Shown: piece by piece, positions 15,470 through 26,822 of the stretch | Position numbering within the stretch: position 1 is the stretch's first letter | Layout: each line of letters begins with the position of its first letter | Assembly: GCF_005047355.1 (NCBI RefSeq) | Contig: NZ_SUMC01000011.1 | Span: 1-64,000, forward strand | Source of the DNA: Actinacidiphila oryziradicis | Lineage (GTDB): Bacteria > Actinomycetota > Actinomycetes > Streptomycetales > Streptomycetaceae | Reading direction: 5' to 3' | Length of the DNA stretch: 64,000 nt | Notes under the pieces: generated by a model | Databases searched by the model: none | What the model was told of the DNA's origin: nothing | The model's input: only the letters and a program-made list of their open reading frames with translations | Made by a program: the position numbers and the translations under genes

Positions 15470-15715
15470 TCAGCGGCTCGCCGCGTGCGTGACGAACGCC
15501 GTCCAGGCGGCGGGGGTGAGGGCGAGTTGCGGGCCCTGCTTGTCCTTGGAGTCCCGTACGTGGACGGTGCCGGGGCAGGCGGCGACCTCGACACAGCTGT
15601 CGCCTTCGGAACCGCTGTGACTGGACTTGTGCCAGGAGAGGGCGACTTCGAGGCAGTCGTCGCCCTGCGAACCGCTGTAGCTGCTCTTGAACCAGTTCAG
15701 CTCGCTTGTGCTCAT
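15470..15715 (-). CDS. DUF397 protein, duplicated motif
   Basis: The product is 81 residues from ATG 15715, overlapping the stop of the XRE gene (ATGA). The DUF397 signature occurs twice: WFKSSYSGSQGDDCLEVA and WHKSSHSGSEGDSCVEVA, followed by VHVRDSKDKQGPQLALTPAA. DUF397 proteins are small cytoplasmic partners of XRE/DUF5753 regulators in actinobacteria, with members implicated in development, and pairs have been proposed as toxin-antitoxin-like modules. Internal duplication is common but not universal in the family. Confidence 0.85.
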   Translation of the reverse strand: MSTSELNWFKSSYSGSQGDDCLEVALSWHKSSHSGSEGDSCVEVAACPGTVHVRDSKDKQGPQLALTPAAWTAFVTHAASR

Positions 15716-16554
15716 AGCGCTCCTCGCATTCGCTTCAGCAGGCCCACGGAGTCCTCCGGGGTGAGAGCCTGTGAACGCATCTTGGCATAACGCCGGTGCA
15801 GCACGCTGACGTCCTTCGGCTCGGAGATCAACTGGCCGGTCTTCTGGCCCTCGCTGTAGGCGACCCACCGGTGGTCCGGTGTCTCCAGCAGCTGCATAGG
15901 CCCGTCGAAGCCCGCGTGGTCCGGCTGTCGCAGCGGCATGAGCTGTAGCTCGACGTTCCACAACTCGGTGCAGGCCAGCAGGTGGTCGATGAGTTCCCCG
16001 GTGGCCTCGGTGCCGCCGGTGTGCCGTTCGAGCAGTGCCTGCTCGATGATGAAGCTGAACGCGATGGGTTGCTTCCGGCGCAGCAACTGCTGGCGTTCGA
16101 GGCGGGCGGCGACCCGCTGCGCCACCCGCTCCTCCTCAACCAGCGGGGGGACGCTCAAGATCACCGCCCGCGCGTACGCCTCCGTCTGCAACAGCCCTGG
16201 GACCACCCGGCACTCGTACGTACACAAGCTGACCGCGTCCTCCTCCAAGCTCGCCCACTGCCGGAACCACACCGCCAGACCCTGCCGCCGCGTCACCCGC
16301 TTCGCCGCAGCCGTGAGCACCCCGTCCGCGTCCAGCACTTCCTCCGTGCGCTCGACGAAGTCCTGCGGCGGGAACCGCCGTCCCTGCTCGATCGAGGCGA
16401 CGGTTTCGACTGAATACCCCACCTGGGGGGCCAGTTGTTCCTGCGTGAGCCCCGCCCGTAGGCGAAACGCCTTGACGACTGCCCCGAACACCTTGAGGCT
16501 GTCCGAGGGTTCCGGCTCGCCGTTCCCTGCCCCCATACCACTGCCGCCCGCCAT
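15712..16554 (-). CDS. XRE-family regulator with DUF5753 effector domain
   Basis: The product is 280 residues from ATG 16554 behind GGAGG; the frame extends to 16605 without a better site. The HTH is at about residues 20-75: FGAVVKAFRLRAGLTQEQLA, then YSVETVASIEQGRR. The remaining 200 residues are the DUF5753 domain (VPGLLQTEAYARAVI, then FSFIIEQALLER). It acts with the downstream DUF397 protein. Upstream and divergent is an RsbW-like ATPase gene, a frequent trio in Streptomyces. Confidence 0.88.
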   Translation of the reverse strand: MAGGSGMGAGNGEPEPSDSLKVFGAVVKAFRLRAGLTQEQLAPQVGYSVETVASIEQGRRFPPQDFVERTEEVLDADGVLTAAAKRVTRRQGLAVWFRQWASLEEDAVSLCTYECRVVPGLLQTEAYARAVILSVPPLVEEERVAQRVAARLERQQLLRRKQPIAFSFIIEQALLERHTGGTEATGELIDHLLACTELWNVELQLMPLRQPDHAGFDGPMQLLETPDHRWVAYSEGQKTGQLISEPKDVSVLHRRYAKMRSQALTPEDSVGLLKRMRGAL

Positions 16555-16712
16555 ATCCAGCCACCTCCGGTGCGCGTTTCCTTGCCAACCGCCCAACTGG
16601 CTCATGGTTACGGCCCGTTACGGGTACTGTCCACTCTCCGCACTCGTACGCTCACCCAGCGTACGAGTGGCTGACCTGGTCGCGCCCCCGGAAGGCCCGC
16701 CACCGTAGGGGC

Positions 16713-17150
16713 ATGTCAGCCCCCTCCGTGCCCCAAGCACCCGCCACCGTAAGTGTGTTCGCCCAGCGCTTCAGCCCTTCTCGCAAGGGTGCCCGCCTCG
16801 CCAGGCTGCTCGCCCTGTACGAGCTGGACGCGTGGGGCTTCCCGTACGGCAGTGAGCTGTCCGACGCCGTCGCCGCGATCGTGGCCGAGCTGGCGGCGAA
16901 CGCGGTCACCCACGGTCGTGTCCCGGGTCGGGACCTGGAACTGCGCGTCGTGCTCACCGCCGGGCAGGGGATCCGGATCGAGGTCTCCGACGCACGGGAC
17001 GAGAGTCGTCCGCCCGCGCGGCCCGCCGCACCCGAGCCGGACGCGGAAGCGGGGCGGGGTCTGCTGGTGGTGGCCGCCTTGGCGAGCCGCTGGGGCGTCG
17101 CGGACTGTGAAGGGCCGGGCAAGACGGTCTGGGCGGTGCTGGATATCTGA
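16713..17150 (+). CDS. RsbW-like ATP-binding (HATPase) anti-sigma-type protein
   Basis: The product is 145 residues. A GHKL ATP-binding fold is shown by the N box IVAELAANAVTHGRV, a degenerate G1 box EVSDARDESRP and G2 box AGRGLLVVAALASRWG. Proteins of this size bind and inhibit sigma factors or act as small serine kinases. It is divergent from the XRE/DUF397 pair, with which it commonly occurs, so a shared regulatory circuit is inferred. AGGGGC precedes the ATG. Confidence 0.82.
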   Translation: MSAPSVPQAPATVSVFAQRFSPSRKGARLARLLALYELDAWGFPYGSELSDAVAAIVAELAANAVTHGRVPGRDLELRVVLTAGQGIRIEVSDARDESRPPARPAAPEPDAEAGRGLLVVAALASRWGVADCEGPGKTVWAVLDI

Positions 17151-17171
17151 CGATGACCCCCGCCAGGGGCA

Positions 17172-17723
17172 TCAGCGGAGCAGCGTGTCGACGAGCTCGC
17201 GCGCCCAGCTCGGCTCGGCGGGCTGCTGGGTGAAGATGGCGCGGTAGTAGAGCGGCCCGAGGAGGGTGTCGGTGGCGCGCTCGACGGTCGGGGGATGGCC
17301 GCCGCGGGAGCGTTCGTGGTCGAAGATGGCGGCGAGCTGGGCGTGGCGGTCCGCAGTGCAGGCGCAGGCGCCCGCGGGGCTTGAGCCGATGCTGGCGCGA
17401 ATGAGGGCCAGGGAGTCGGGGTCGGCGAGGTCGGTGGCGACATCGGTGACCCAGCGCTCCAGGTCGTCGGGGAGAGCGCCGGTGTCGGGTACGACGATGT
17501 CGCCGCTGAAGCGGCTGGTCGCGACATCTTCCAGGAGCTCGGCCAGTGATCCCCAACGGCGGTAGACGGTGGTCGGGTGGACGCCGGCACGGGTGGCGAC
17601 CAGGGGCATGGTCAGCGTTTCCGGCGGGCCCTCGGCCAGGAGTTCCTCGACTGCGCGATGCACGGCGCCGCGAACGCGGGCCGAGCGCCCCCCGGGGCGG
17701 GTGTGGCTTGAGATCTCGGTCAT
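17172..17723 (-). CDS. TetR-family repressor of the adjacent MFS gene
   Basis: The product is 183 residues. The N-terminal HTH spans about residues 15-60: GAVHRAVEELLAEGPPETLT, then ATRAGVHPTTVYRRWGSLAE. The C-terminal ligand domain (TetR_C-type, with a hydrophobic LGPLYYRAIF segment) is typical of drug-sensing repressors. It is divergent from the MFS gene at 17804 across an 80-bp gap with two large symmetric operators, so it probably represses both genes. Confidence 0.88.
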   Translation of the reverse strand: MTEISSHTRPGGRSARVRGAVHRAVEELLAEGPPETLTMPLVATRAGVHPTTVYRRWGSLAELLEDVATSRFSGDIVVPDTGALPDDLERWVTDVATDLADPDSLALIRASIGSSPAGACACTADRHAQLAAIFDHERSRGGHPPTVERATDTLLGPLYYRAIFTQQPAEPSWARELVDTLLR

Positions 17724-17735
17724 TTTTTGATTATC

Positions 17736-17788
17736 GCACCGATCGCTGCGTTTGCTGTAGGCTCAGCCGCTAACGCAGCGATCGTTGC
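17736..17788. promoter_or_regulatory. Twin TetR operators
   Basis: Two 17-bp arms (17736-17752 and 17772-17788) are inverted copies of each other with one mismatch. Each contains the palindrome core CGATCG flanked by GCA/TGC. They lie between the divergent TetR and MFS genes and overlap the likely promoters. Confidence 0.8.
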
Positions 17789-17803
17789 ATAAGAAGGAGT
17801 GAG

Positions 17804-19045
17804 ATGTCCGACTCATGCGCCACCTCCGTCAGGGAGCCGCTGGAAAGGCCGATCGCCCGCTCCAGCCGTCTGTCCCACCCGGTCGCCTTTTCCGCGATCA
17901 CCGCGATCTTTGTGCTCTTCACGGCGGCCTCCAGCGCGCCATCACCGCTGTATGTCGTCTACCAGCAGGAATGGGGCTTCTCGGCGACGACGCTCACCGT
18001 CGTCTTCGCCGTGTACGTCGTGGGCCTGATCGGCTCACTGCTTGTCGTGGGGGCCCTGTCCGATCACGTCGGCCGCCGTCCCGTCCTCGCTGCGGCGATC
18101 GCGCTGGAAGCTGTGGCGCTCGTACTGTTCATCACCGCGAACGACGTCCCCGTACTGCTCCTCGCCCGCGTCGCGCAGGGAATCGCCACCGGGGCGGCGA
18201 TGACCACCCTCGGAGCCACGCTGGTCGACCTGAATCCGCCGCACGCGCCCGGCCGGGCCGGGGTCGTCAACGGCATCGCGCCCACCAGCGGCCTGGCGGT
18301 GGGGGCGCTGGGCTGCGGGGTGCTCGTGCAGTTCGCACCGGCCCCGACACGCCTCGTCTATGCCCTCCTGCTCGGCGGCATGGCTCTGGCGGCCCTGATC
18401 GTGGCCGGGATACCCGAGACCTCGGCGCGGCGCCAGGGCGGCTGGGCCTCGCTCGCACCCCGGCTAGGCGTTCCGGCCCGGCTGCGCCCCGACCTCTACT
18501 CCCTGCTCCCCATCCTGGTGGCCAGCTGGGCGCTCGGCGGGCTCTACCTCTCCCTCGGCCCGTCGGTCGCCGTCGGTCTGTTCGGCCTGGGCAGCCACCT
18601 CGTCGGCGGGCTCGTCGTCACTCTGCTGTGCGGCACCGCGGCCGTGACCGCCTTCGCCCTGCGGAGCCGGCCGACGGGCCAGGTGCTCAGCATCGCCGCC
18701 GTTCTGCTCACGGCCGGGACCGCGCTCGCGCTGGCCGGGGTGGAGGCGGACTCGGTGGCACTTGCCGCCCTCGGGACGGTCATCGCGGGCATCGGTTTCG
18801 GCGCTTCCGCCCTCGCCTGCTTCGGGGAGCTGGGCCGCCTGGCCGCGCCGGATGAGCGTGGCGAGCTCTTCGCCGTCGTCTTTGTCATCGCCTACCTGGC
18901 CTTCAGCCTCCCCGCCGTGGCCGCAGGTCTGGCCAGCACCTCGTTCGGCCTGCACACCACCACGGTCGTCTACAGCCTCGGCGTCGTCGCCCTCGGCCTC
19001 ATGACGCTCGGCATCCAGCGCGTGCGTTCCACCGCCGGACGCTGA
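17804..19045 (+). CDS. MFS transporter (drug-efflux type)
   Basis: The product is 413 residues with about 12 membrane helices. It has the MFS loop 2-3 motif GALSDHVGRRPVLAAAIALE and a helix-5-type region GVVNGIAPTSGLAVGALGCG. AAGGAG precedes the ATG. Transport is across the cytoplasmic membrane, presumably proton-driven export. The substrate is unknown, but control by the divergent TetR gene suggests induction by the exported compound. Confidence 0.88.
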   Translation: MSDSCATSVREPLERPIARSSRLSHPVAFSAITAIFVLFTAASSAPSPLYVVYQQEWGFSATTLTVVFAVYVVGLIGSLLVVGALSDHVGRRPVLAAAIALEAVALVLFITANDVPVLLLARVAQGIATGAAMTTLGATLVDLNPPHAPGRAGVVNGIAPTSGLAVGALGCGVLVQFAPAPTRLVYALLLGGMALAALIVAGIPETSARRQGGWASLAPRLGVPARLRPDLYSLLPILVASWALGGLYLSLGPSVAVGLFGLGSHLVGGLVVTLLCGTAAVTAFALRSRPTGQVLSIAAVLLTAGTALALAGVEADSVALAALGTVIAGIGFGASALACFGELGRLAAPDERGELFAVVFVIAYLAFSLPAVAAGLASTSFGLHTTTVVYSLGVVALGLMTLGIQRVRSTAGR

Positions 19046-19052
19046 CCCCGGC

Positions 19053-19310
19053 TCACTCCTCCTCGTCCTCCTCCTCGCGCCAGCCGTCGAACTCCTCGGC
19101 CAGCGAGTGCAGCGCCTCGGGGTCGAGGAAGCCGTCCTCGTCCTCTATGACCACCAGCCACTGGGCGTCCTCGGCGTCGTCCTCCCCGGCCAGGGCGTCG
19201 CGGACGAGCCGGGGCTCGGCGGGAAGATCGAAGCGGGCCGCGGCTTCGTCGGCGGCCTCCTTGGCGGCGTCGCGGTCGGGCAGCACCAGGACATGTCGTA
19301 GGTCGTTCAC
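19053..19310 (-). CDS. Small acidic conserved protein
   Basis: The product is 85 residues from GTG 19310 (a longer frame to 19406 lacks a good start). The sequence is NDLRHVLVLPDRDAAKEAAD, then WLVVIEDEDGFLDPEALHSL and a run of Glu/Asp at the end. It resembles a small RNase E inhibitor-like or DUF695-type alpha/beta unit, but no family can be assigned with confidence. It is divergent from holA, which starts 78 bp away. Confidence 0.6.
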   Translation of the reverse strand: MNDLRHVLVLPDRDAAKEAADEAAARFDLPAEPRLVRDALAGEDDAEDAQWLVVIEDEDGFLDPEALHSLAEEFDGWREEEDEEE

Positions 19311-19387
19311 CGGGACATTGTGCCGGACGCCGGACGGGGCGCAGGACCGGCGTCCGCTGTCCGACCCGCGTGGGATGCTGGACGACG

Positions 19388-20374
19388 ATGGCCAGGAAAG
19401 CTTCACCAGACGATCTGCTCGCTCCCCTCACACTCGCGGTGGGGCAGGAGGACCTGCTGCTCGACCGCGTCGTGCGGCAGGTGATCACGGCTGCCCGCGC
19501 GGCCGATGCCGACACCGATGTGCGGGACCTCACTCCCGACGCGCTGCAGCCCGGCACCCTCGCCGAGCTGACCAGCCCCTCGCTGTTCGAGGAGCGGAAG
19601 GTCCTGGTCGTCCGGAACGCCCAGGATCTGTCGGCGGACACGGTCAAGGAAGTCAAGGCGTACATAGACGCGCCGGTCGGCGAGATCATGCTCGTCCTGC
19701 TGCACGCCGGCGGCGCCAAGGGCAAGGGACTGCTCGACGCGGCCCGGAAGGCCGGGGCGCGGGAGGTCGCGTGCCCGAAGATGACGAAACCAGCGGACCG
19801 GCTGGCGTTCGTACGGGGCGAATTCCGCGTCCTGGGACGGTCGGCGACGCCGGAGGCGTGCCAGGCGCTGGTGGATTCGATCGGGAGCGATCTACGGGAA
19901 CTGGCGAGCGCGTGCACGCAGTTGACCGCTGATGTCGAGGGCACCATCGATGTGGCCGTCGTCGCCCGGTACTACACCGGCCGCGCCGAGGCCACCGGCT
20001 TCGAGGTCGCCGACCTGGCGGTGACGGGCCGTGCCGCCGAGGCACTGGAGCGGCTCCGCTGGGCGCTGGCGGTCGGGCAGCCGCTGCCGGGCATCACCTT
20101 CGCCCTCGCGTCGGGGGTACGGTCCATCGGCAAGCTCGCCTCGGCGCCGCGTGGCGCGAATCCGGGAGTCCTGGCGCGCGAGCTGGGCATGCCGCCGTGG
20201 AAGATCGACCGGGTCCGGCAGCAGATGCGCGGCTGGACCGGCGACGGCGTGTCCGCCGCGCTCCGCGCCGTCGCGGAAGCCGACGCCGCAGTCAAGGGCG
20301 GCAGCGCGGACCCTGCGTACGCGCTGGAGAAGGCGGTCGTGGCGGTGGCCCGCGCGGCACGTTCACGCGACTGA
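19388..20374 (+). CDS. holA: DNA polymerase III subunit delta
   Basis: The product is 328 residues from ATG 19388. It belongs to the delta/HolA family: SPDDLLAPLTLAVGQEDLLL, LFEERKVLVVRNAQDLSADT and the helical collar region PPWKIDRVRQQMRGW. Delta opens the sliding clamp within the clamp loader during chromosome replication. In Streptomyces it normally follows comEA/comEC and precedes rpsT and lepA. The order is kept here, except that 13 kb of other genes separates it from the comEC remnant. Confidence 0.9.
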   Translation: MARKASPDDLLAPLTLAVGQEDLLLDRVVRQVITAARAADADTDVRDLTPDALQPGTLAELTSPSLFEERKVLVVRNAQDLSADTVKEVKAYIDAPVGEIMLVLLHAGGAKGKGLLDAARKAGAREVACPKMTKPADRLAFVRGEFRVLGRSATPEACQALVDSIGSDLRELASACTQLTADVEGTIDVAVVARYYTGRAEATGFEVADLAVTGRAAEALERLRWALAVGQPLPGITFALASGVRSIGKLASAPRGANPGVLARELGMPPWKIDRVRQQMRGWTGDGVSAALRAVAEADAAVKGGSADPAYALEKAVVAVARAARSRD

Positions 20375-20395
20375 CCGGGGCCCGGTCCGGGCTGC

Positions 20396-20992
20396 TCAGC
20401 CCGGTTGACGAGGACTTCGAGTGGCCACGGCCGGCTCCCTCCTGACCCGGGCTCGGTCAAGGGACCATGCGCCCAGGCCTACCAATACGGCCGCCCCGGC
20501 TCCGAATACCGGCAGCCACAGGGTCGTAGTGGTTGCCAGGCAGTCAGCGACGACGGTATGGCGCTGGATGTCCTGTGCCTGGGCCAAAGCGGCACCGTCG
20601 CGACCAGCCAGATTCCCCAGCGAGGCCTCCACGCGCAGGCCCTCGTACCTGCCCAGCCCACGACACTCACTGCGAGTGCCTGGCATCGGAAACAGCCACG
20701 CCCAGCGCTGCAGCATGGGGGCTAGCACGATCGCGACGCACAGGCCCACGACCAGCGAATACGCTGCCAGATTCCGCACATATTCAGACCCGAGGCGGGG
20801 CATCCACGTCGGCAGGCGGTAGAAGGAGAAGACCACCGCGAGAAGTGTCACGCCGATGTATGTGGCCCACCACTCCCACGAACCCTGCGCGAGCGCGGCC
20901 GTCAGCACGGCGGCGAGCGCGATGCCGATGACCCCCGGCTGACCGGCGGGCCACGGCCCGCATCGGCGGAGGCCACCAGTGTCCGGACACAT
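20396..20992 (-). CDS. Membrane protein, unknown function
   Basis: The product is 198 residues from ATG 20992. There are four hydrophobic segments: VIGIALAAVLTAAL, WATYIGVTLLAVVFSFYRL, LAAYSLVVGLCVAIVLAP, and, after an external region with a Cys, LWLPVFGAGAAVLVGLGAW. The end is basic. The external loop (SECRGLGRYEGLRVEASL) between segments 3 and 4 is about 60 residues. No family is recognised. It lies convergent to holA and upstream of rpsT on the same strand as rpsT. Confidence 0.65.
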   Translation of the reverse strand: MCPDTGGLRRCGPWPAGQPGVIGIALAAVLTAALAQGSWEWWATYIGVTLLAVVFSFYRLPTWMPRLGSEYVRNLAAYSLVVGLCVAIVLAPMLQRWAWLFPMPGTRSECRGLGRYEGLRVEASLGNLAGRDGAALAQAQDIQRHTVVADCLATTTTLWLPVFGAGAAVLVGLGAWSLDRARVRREPAVATRSPRQPG

Positions 20993-21080
20993 CTCGCCGC
21001 AGGACCGACACCCTGCCGGACCGGACCGGAAGCCTCGCCCGATTGGCGGCGCCTCCGCAGGCCGGCATGCGTACAAAATG

Positions 21081-21117
21081 CGTACTGCCCGCCGGGGCAA
21101 CCCCGGCGGGCAGTACG
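21081..21117. terminator. Strong bidirectional terminator hairpin
   Basis: A perfect 17-bp stem (CGTACTGCCCGCCGGGG and its complement; 21081-21097 and 21101-21117) has a three-base loop. It lies between rpsT and the membrane-protein gene, and probably ends the rpsT transcript. Confidence 0.85.
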
Positions 21118-21269
21118 CGACTGGTCTATGACCAGCTACTTCGTGGTGCAAAGGTGCGCCGCACCCGCGTGGCGAACGACCGCGTGCGGCGCGGTTGGTG
21201 CAGGTTGCCGGTCGGAGCGGGTGAGAGGGACCGCTGTGCCCGTACCGGCGGAAGAATAAAGAGAGAAGC

Positions 21270-21536
21270 TCAGGCCTGGAGGGCGGCGACCTTCGTCGCG
21301 ATCGCCGACTTCTTGTTGGCGGCCTGGTTCTTGTGGATGACGCCCTTGCTCACGGCCTTGTCGAGCTTCTGGGAGGCCTCGCGGGCAGCCACGGTGGCAG
21401 CCTCGACGTTGCCGGCCTCGACGGCCTCACGGGTCTTGCGGATCGCGGTCTTCAGCGAGGACTTGACGGCCTTGTTACGCAGGCGCGCCTTCTCGTTGGT
21501 CTTGTTCCGCTTGATCTGGGACTTGATGTTCGCCAC
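21270..21536 (-). CDS. rpsT: 30S ribosomal protein S20
   Basis: The product is 88 residues from GTG 21536. Full-length S20: [20 protein letters not shown], then [20 protein letters not shown] and the terminal [19 protein letters not shown]. It binds 16S rRNA early in 30S assembly. It is divergent from lepA, the standard arrangement in Streptomyces. Confidence 0.97.
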   Translation of the reverse strand: MANIKSQIKRNKTNEKARLRNKAVKSSLKTAIRKTREAVEAGNVEAATVAAREASQKLDKAVSKGVIHKNQAANKKSAIATKVAALQA

Positions 21537-21725
21537 GAAAGAGCCTTCTCAGGTTCGATTGGATCTGGGTTGGATCTGGTGTTCCTCGGGTTAGAGGGCA
21601 CGAGGCACAGTGCTCCAGACTACCAGCCGCCCGGGGAGCGCCCAAACCGCCTGCCGGTCCGCAATCGTGGGACCATGGTCTCCATACAGTCCCCTACGTA
21701 TCGATCCGACCAGACTGGACCCTGC

Positions 21726-23597
21726 GTGCCCGCGACCCCAACCCACGTGCCGGAGCCGAGCCGTACCGACCCGGCCGTGATCCGCAATTTCTGCATCATC
21801 GCGCACATCGACCACGGCAAGTCGACGCTCGCCGACCGCATGCTCCAGATCACGGGTGTGGTCGACCCGCGCCAGATGCGCGCCCAGTACCTCGACCGGA
21901 TGGACATCGAGCGCGAGCGCGGTATCACCATCAAGTCGCAGGCCGTCCGGCTGCCCTGGGCGCCCAGGACCGGCGAGAACGTGGGGAAGACCCACATCCT
22001 GAACATGATCGACACGCCTGGCCACGTGGACTTCACCTACGAGGTGTCGCGCTCCCTGGCGGCCTGCGAGGGCACCATCCTCGTGGTCGACGCGGCCCAG
22101 GGCATCGAGGCGCAGACCCTCGCCAACCTCTACCTGGCGCTGGAGAACGACCTCACGATCATCCCGGTGCTCAACAAGATCGACCTTCCGGCCGCCCAGC
22201 CGGAGAAGTACGCCGCCGAGATCGCGCACATCATCGGCTGTGACCCGGAAGAGGTGCTCAAGGTCAGCGCCAAGACCGGGCTCGGCGTCGAGGACCTCCT
22301 CGACCATGTCGTCGCCAAGGTCCCGGCCCCGGTCGGTGTCGCGGACGCGCCCGCCCGAGCGATGATCTTCGACTCGGTCTACGACTCCTACCGGGGCGTG
22401 GTCACCTATGTCCGGGTCGTCGACGGCCAGCTCACCAAGCGTGAGCGGATCTCGATGATGTCCACGAACGCCACCCACGAGCTGCTGGAGATCGGCGTCA
22501 TCTCCCCCGAGCCCAAGGTCGCCGACGGCCTCGGGGTCGGCGAGGTCGGCTACATCATCACCGGTGTGAAGGACGTCCGGCAGTCCCGGGTCGGCGACAC
22601 CATCACCTCTCTGAACAAGGGCGCGGTCAAGCCGCTCGGCGGCTACAAGGACCCCAGGCCGATGGTCTTCTCGGGGCTCTACCCGCTGGACGGATCGGAC
22701 TACCCGCTGCTCCGCGACGCCCTCGACAAGCTGCGGCTCAACGACGCCGCACTGGTCTACGAGCCGGAGACCTCGGTCGCCCTCGGCTTCGGCTATCGCT
22801 GCGGCTTCCTCGGCCTGCTCCACCTGGAGATCATCCGGGAGCGCCTGGAGCGCGAGTTCAACCTCGACCTGATCTCCACCGCCCCGAACGTTGTCTACCG
22901 CGTGGTGATGGAGGACGGCAGCGAGCACACCGTCACCAACCCGAGCGAGTTCCCGGCCGGCAAGATCGCCGAGGTGTACGAGCCGGTCGTACGCGGCTCC
23001 ATCCTCGCCCCCAATGAGTTCGTGGGCGCGATCATGGAGCTCTGCCAGGGCCGCCGGGGCAGCCTCCAAGGCATGGACTACCTCTCCGAGGAACGGGTCG
23101 AGCTGCGCTACACCCTCCCGCTCGCGGAGATCGTCTTCGACTTCTTCGACCATCTGAAGTCCAAGACCCGGGGTTACGGCTCCTTCGACTACGAGCCCAT
23201 CGGCGAGGAGGCCGCCGACCTGGTGAAGGTCGACATCCTCCTGCACGGTGACCCGGTCGACGCCTTCTCCGCCATCGTGCACAAGGACAAGGCGTACAAC
23301 TACGGCGTGATGATGGCCGGCAAGCTGCAGAAGCTGATCCCCCGGCAGCAGTTCGAGGTGCCGATCCAGGCGGCCATCGGCTCGCGGGTGATCGCCCGCG
23401 AGACGGTCCGCGCGATCCGCAAGGACGTCCTCGCCAAGTGCTACGGCGGTGACATCTCCCGTAAGCGGAAGCTGCTGGAGAAGCAGAAGGAAGGCAAGAA
23501 GCGGATGAAGATGGTCGGCCGGGTGGAGGTGCCGCAGGAGGCGTTCATCGCGGCGCTCTCCACCGACTCCGACGGCTCGGAGGGCAAGAAGAAGTAG
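21726..23597 (+). CDS. lepA: Elongation factor 4 (LepA), ribosome back-translocase
   Basis: The product is 623 residues from GTG 21726; the frame is open far upstream but homologues begin [16 protein letters not shown] domain motifs: G1 [10 protein letters not shown]2 RERGIT, G3 DTPGH, G4 NKID. The C-terminal LepA-specific domain is complete and ends [20 protein letters not shown]. This translational GTPase acts on stalled or mistranslocated ribosomes. It is followed by a terminator hairpin. Confidence 0.97.
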   Translation: MPATPTHVPEPSRTDPAVIRNFCIIAHIDHGKSTLADRMLQITGVVDPRQMRAQYLDRMDIERERGITIKSQAVRLPWAPRTGENVGKTHILNMIDTPGHVDFTYEVSRSLAACEGTILVVDAAQGIEAQTLANLYLALENDLTIIPVLNKIDLPAAQPEKYAAEIAHIIGCDPEEVLKVSAKTGLGVEDLLDHVVAKVPAPVGVADAPARAMIFDSVYDSYRGVVTYVRVVDGQLTKRERISMMSTNATHELLEIGVISPEPKVADGLGVGEVGYIITGVKDVRQSRVGDTITSLNKGAVKPLGGYKDPRPMVFSGLYPLDGSDYPLLRDALDKLRLNDAALVYEPETSVALGFGYRCGFLGLLHLEIIRERLEREFNLDLISTAPNVVYRVVMEDGSEHTVTNPSEFPAGKIAEVYEPVVRGSILAPNEFVGAIMELCQGRRGSLQGMDYLSEERVELRYTLPLAEIVFDFFDHLKSKTRGYGSFDYEPIGEEAADLVKVDILLHGDPVDAFSAIVHKDKAYNYGVMMAGKLQKLIPRQQFEVPIQAAIGSRVIARETVRAIRKDVLAKCYGGDISRKRKLLEKQKEGKKRMKMVGRVEVPQEAFIAALSTDSDGSEGKKK

Positions 23598-23666
23598 GGG
23601 TTCGCGGCTCCTGCGGCATTCGGGTGATTGGTGAAAAACCCGGCACTTCGCGGTTTCTGGGGGCGC

Positions 23667-23693
23667 GCTGCCACCGTTACGGATGGTGGCAGC
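23667..23693 (+). terminator. lepA terminator
   Basis: The stem GCTGCCACC / GGTGGCAGC has a short loop and lies 70 bp after the lepA stop. Confidence 0.7.
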
Positions 23694-23755
23694 GGTGTTC
23701 TGGGCGGCACGAGGGTCGTGCCCGAAGGAGAACGCCGCTTCGGAAAGGGTTTGAA

Positions 23756-24043
23756 GTGAAGTACTCGAAGGCCGCTGCAGTCGTCGTCGGTTCGCTCGCC
23801 ATGCTGGGGGCGGCGGCCCCCGCCTTCGCTCAGGGCGGGCTCCCGGACCTGTCGCTGGTCAAGGGCGCCTCGAAGGTGCTGTCCAGCGACGCGGTGGGGC
23901 GGCTGGGGTCCCACAGTCAGCTCGACAAGGTGGAGCCGCTGGTCGGCCAGGCGAAGCGGGTGCTGAAGAAGGCGGACTCGGATGCGGCCGTCAAGACAGT
24001 GAAGGCTGTGTCACCTCTTGGGGCCCTGCCCATCGGTGGCTGA
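23756..24043 (+). CDS. Small secreted protein
   Basis: The product is 95 residues from GTG 23756 (the frame to 23624 is not protein-like). The Sec signal peptide KYSKAAAVVVGSLAMLGAAA ends near PAFA-Q. The mature part is about 70 residues, Gly/Ser/Lys rich (SLVKGASKVLSSDAVGRLGS), ending ALPIGG. The signal peptide resembles those of rodlins and other small Streptomyces surface proteins, but the mature part has no Cys and matches no family I know. It lies between two terminators and so is probably monocistronic. Confidence 0.7.
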   Translation: MKYSKAAAVVVGSLAMLGAAAPAFAQGGLPDLSLVKGASKVLSSDAVGRLGSHSQLDKVEPLVGQAKRVLKKADSDAAVKTVKAVSPLGALPIGG

Positions 24044-24068
24044 GTCAGGCCCCATTTGTTGATGTTCA

Positions 24069-24102
24069 GGATGGGCCCGCCGCTTCCGTGGCGGGCCCAT
24101 CC
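24069..24102 (+). terminator. Terminator after the small secreted protein gene
   Basis: The perfect stem GGATGGGCCCGCC / GGCGGGCCCATCC has an 8-nt loop. Confidence 0.85.
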
Positions 24103-24210
24103 CCATATGCGTGTATGCAGCATCTGTCTCGTCGGTCACTCTTGCATCGAGGGGCCCGTAGCCCCTTACGCCCCGCGCACTGGCCCTTTACTCTGATCTC
24201 TGCTGGGATA

Positions 24211-24226
24211 GTTACTCGCGAGTCAC
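24211..24226. promoter_or_regulatory. Palindromic operator before the acyl-CoA ligase gene
   Basis: GTTACTCGCGAGTCAC, a 16-bp palindrome with one mismatch, lies 32 bp before the ligase start. Its form (ACTCGCGAGT core) resembles operators of TetR-type fatty-acid regulators of actinobacteria; the cognate regulator is not in the window. Confidence 0.55.
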
Positions 24227-24257
24227 CCCAGTAAAGACGCGGGCCCCGGAGGTTGTC

Positions 24258-26138
<1,881 letters not shown>

Positions 26139-26192
26139 TTCGCGTTTGTCCGGCTGGACCAGCGCTCCGGGTTGCCCCGGCCCCGGGGCTGG

Positions 26193-26822
26193 GTTTGTCC
26201 GGCCGGACCGGCGCGGCTGGTTGTCCCGGCTGCGGGCGTGTGGGTTCCGCCCCCTCTGCGGTGGTTGCCGAGCTGTCCTCAAGCGCCGGACGGGCTGGGT
26301 GGTCGTGCGTGCCGGCACGCGAGGTGGTGGTGGGGGTCGGGGCCGCTGTGGGGTGATCTCCTCGGGGCTCGCACGTGCGGGTCCACAGACCGCTTGCCCG
26401 GGGTGCATGTGCTCGTCCCCTGCGGGGACACCCCGGCGCGTCCCCTCCCAGCCGGACAGGCGCGTGACGGCCTCGCCGTGGCGGAGACCGCAAAACCCAC
26501 GCACCGCACCCCGGGGTTCGGACCCCAAGGAACCACGCACCGCGGGGCGCTGAACCGGGCAGAAGGGGGCGGTGTAGGGGTGTCCCCGCAGACTGTGTCG
26601 CCCAAGTGCCGGTGGCGATGGCGCATAGATCGCCGGGTCCTGGCACACAGTCGTGGGGGCACCTCCTGGGGGCACCTCCCGGCCGAAGGCTGGGGGAGGT
26701 AGCTGGTGGGGGCACCTCCCGGCCGAAGGTTGGGGGAGCGAGTCACCCCGGAGACGGCACCGACCCAACCGGCAACACAGCGCACCCCGCCCCACGGCGC
26801 AGGGCGCCAAAATCCAGCCCGT
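26193..26822. repeat. Dispersed 0.6-kb repeat, copy A
   Basis: About 0.6 kb of non-coding DNA is collinear with the reverse complement of 47913-48487. It begins GTTTGTCCGGCCGGACCGG and ends at GGCGCCAAAA. Long stretches are nearly identical, for example those around GGTGATCTCCTCGGGGCTCG, GGGGACACCCCGGCGCGTCC and ACTGTGTCGCCCAAGTGCCG. Indels and a duplicated 54-bp unit distinguish the copies. Stop-free frames exist because of GC bias, but no frame is conserved with a start and ribosome site. The gap 26139-27092 contains this and the next two repeats and no gene. Confidence 0.8.

Noticed and set aside
26172..26702. Open frames within repeat copies A and B (for example 26172-26702 and 47934-48554)
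   Set aside because: Different frames are open in the two copies, indels disrupt any shared protein, and no start signals are present. They are treated as repeat DNA.
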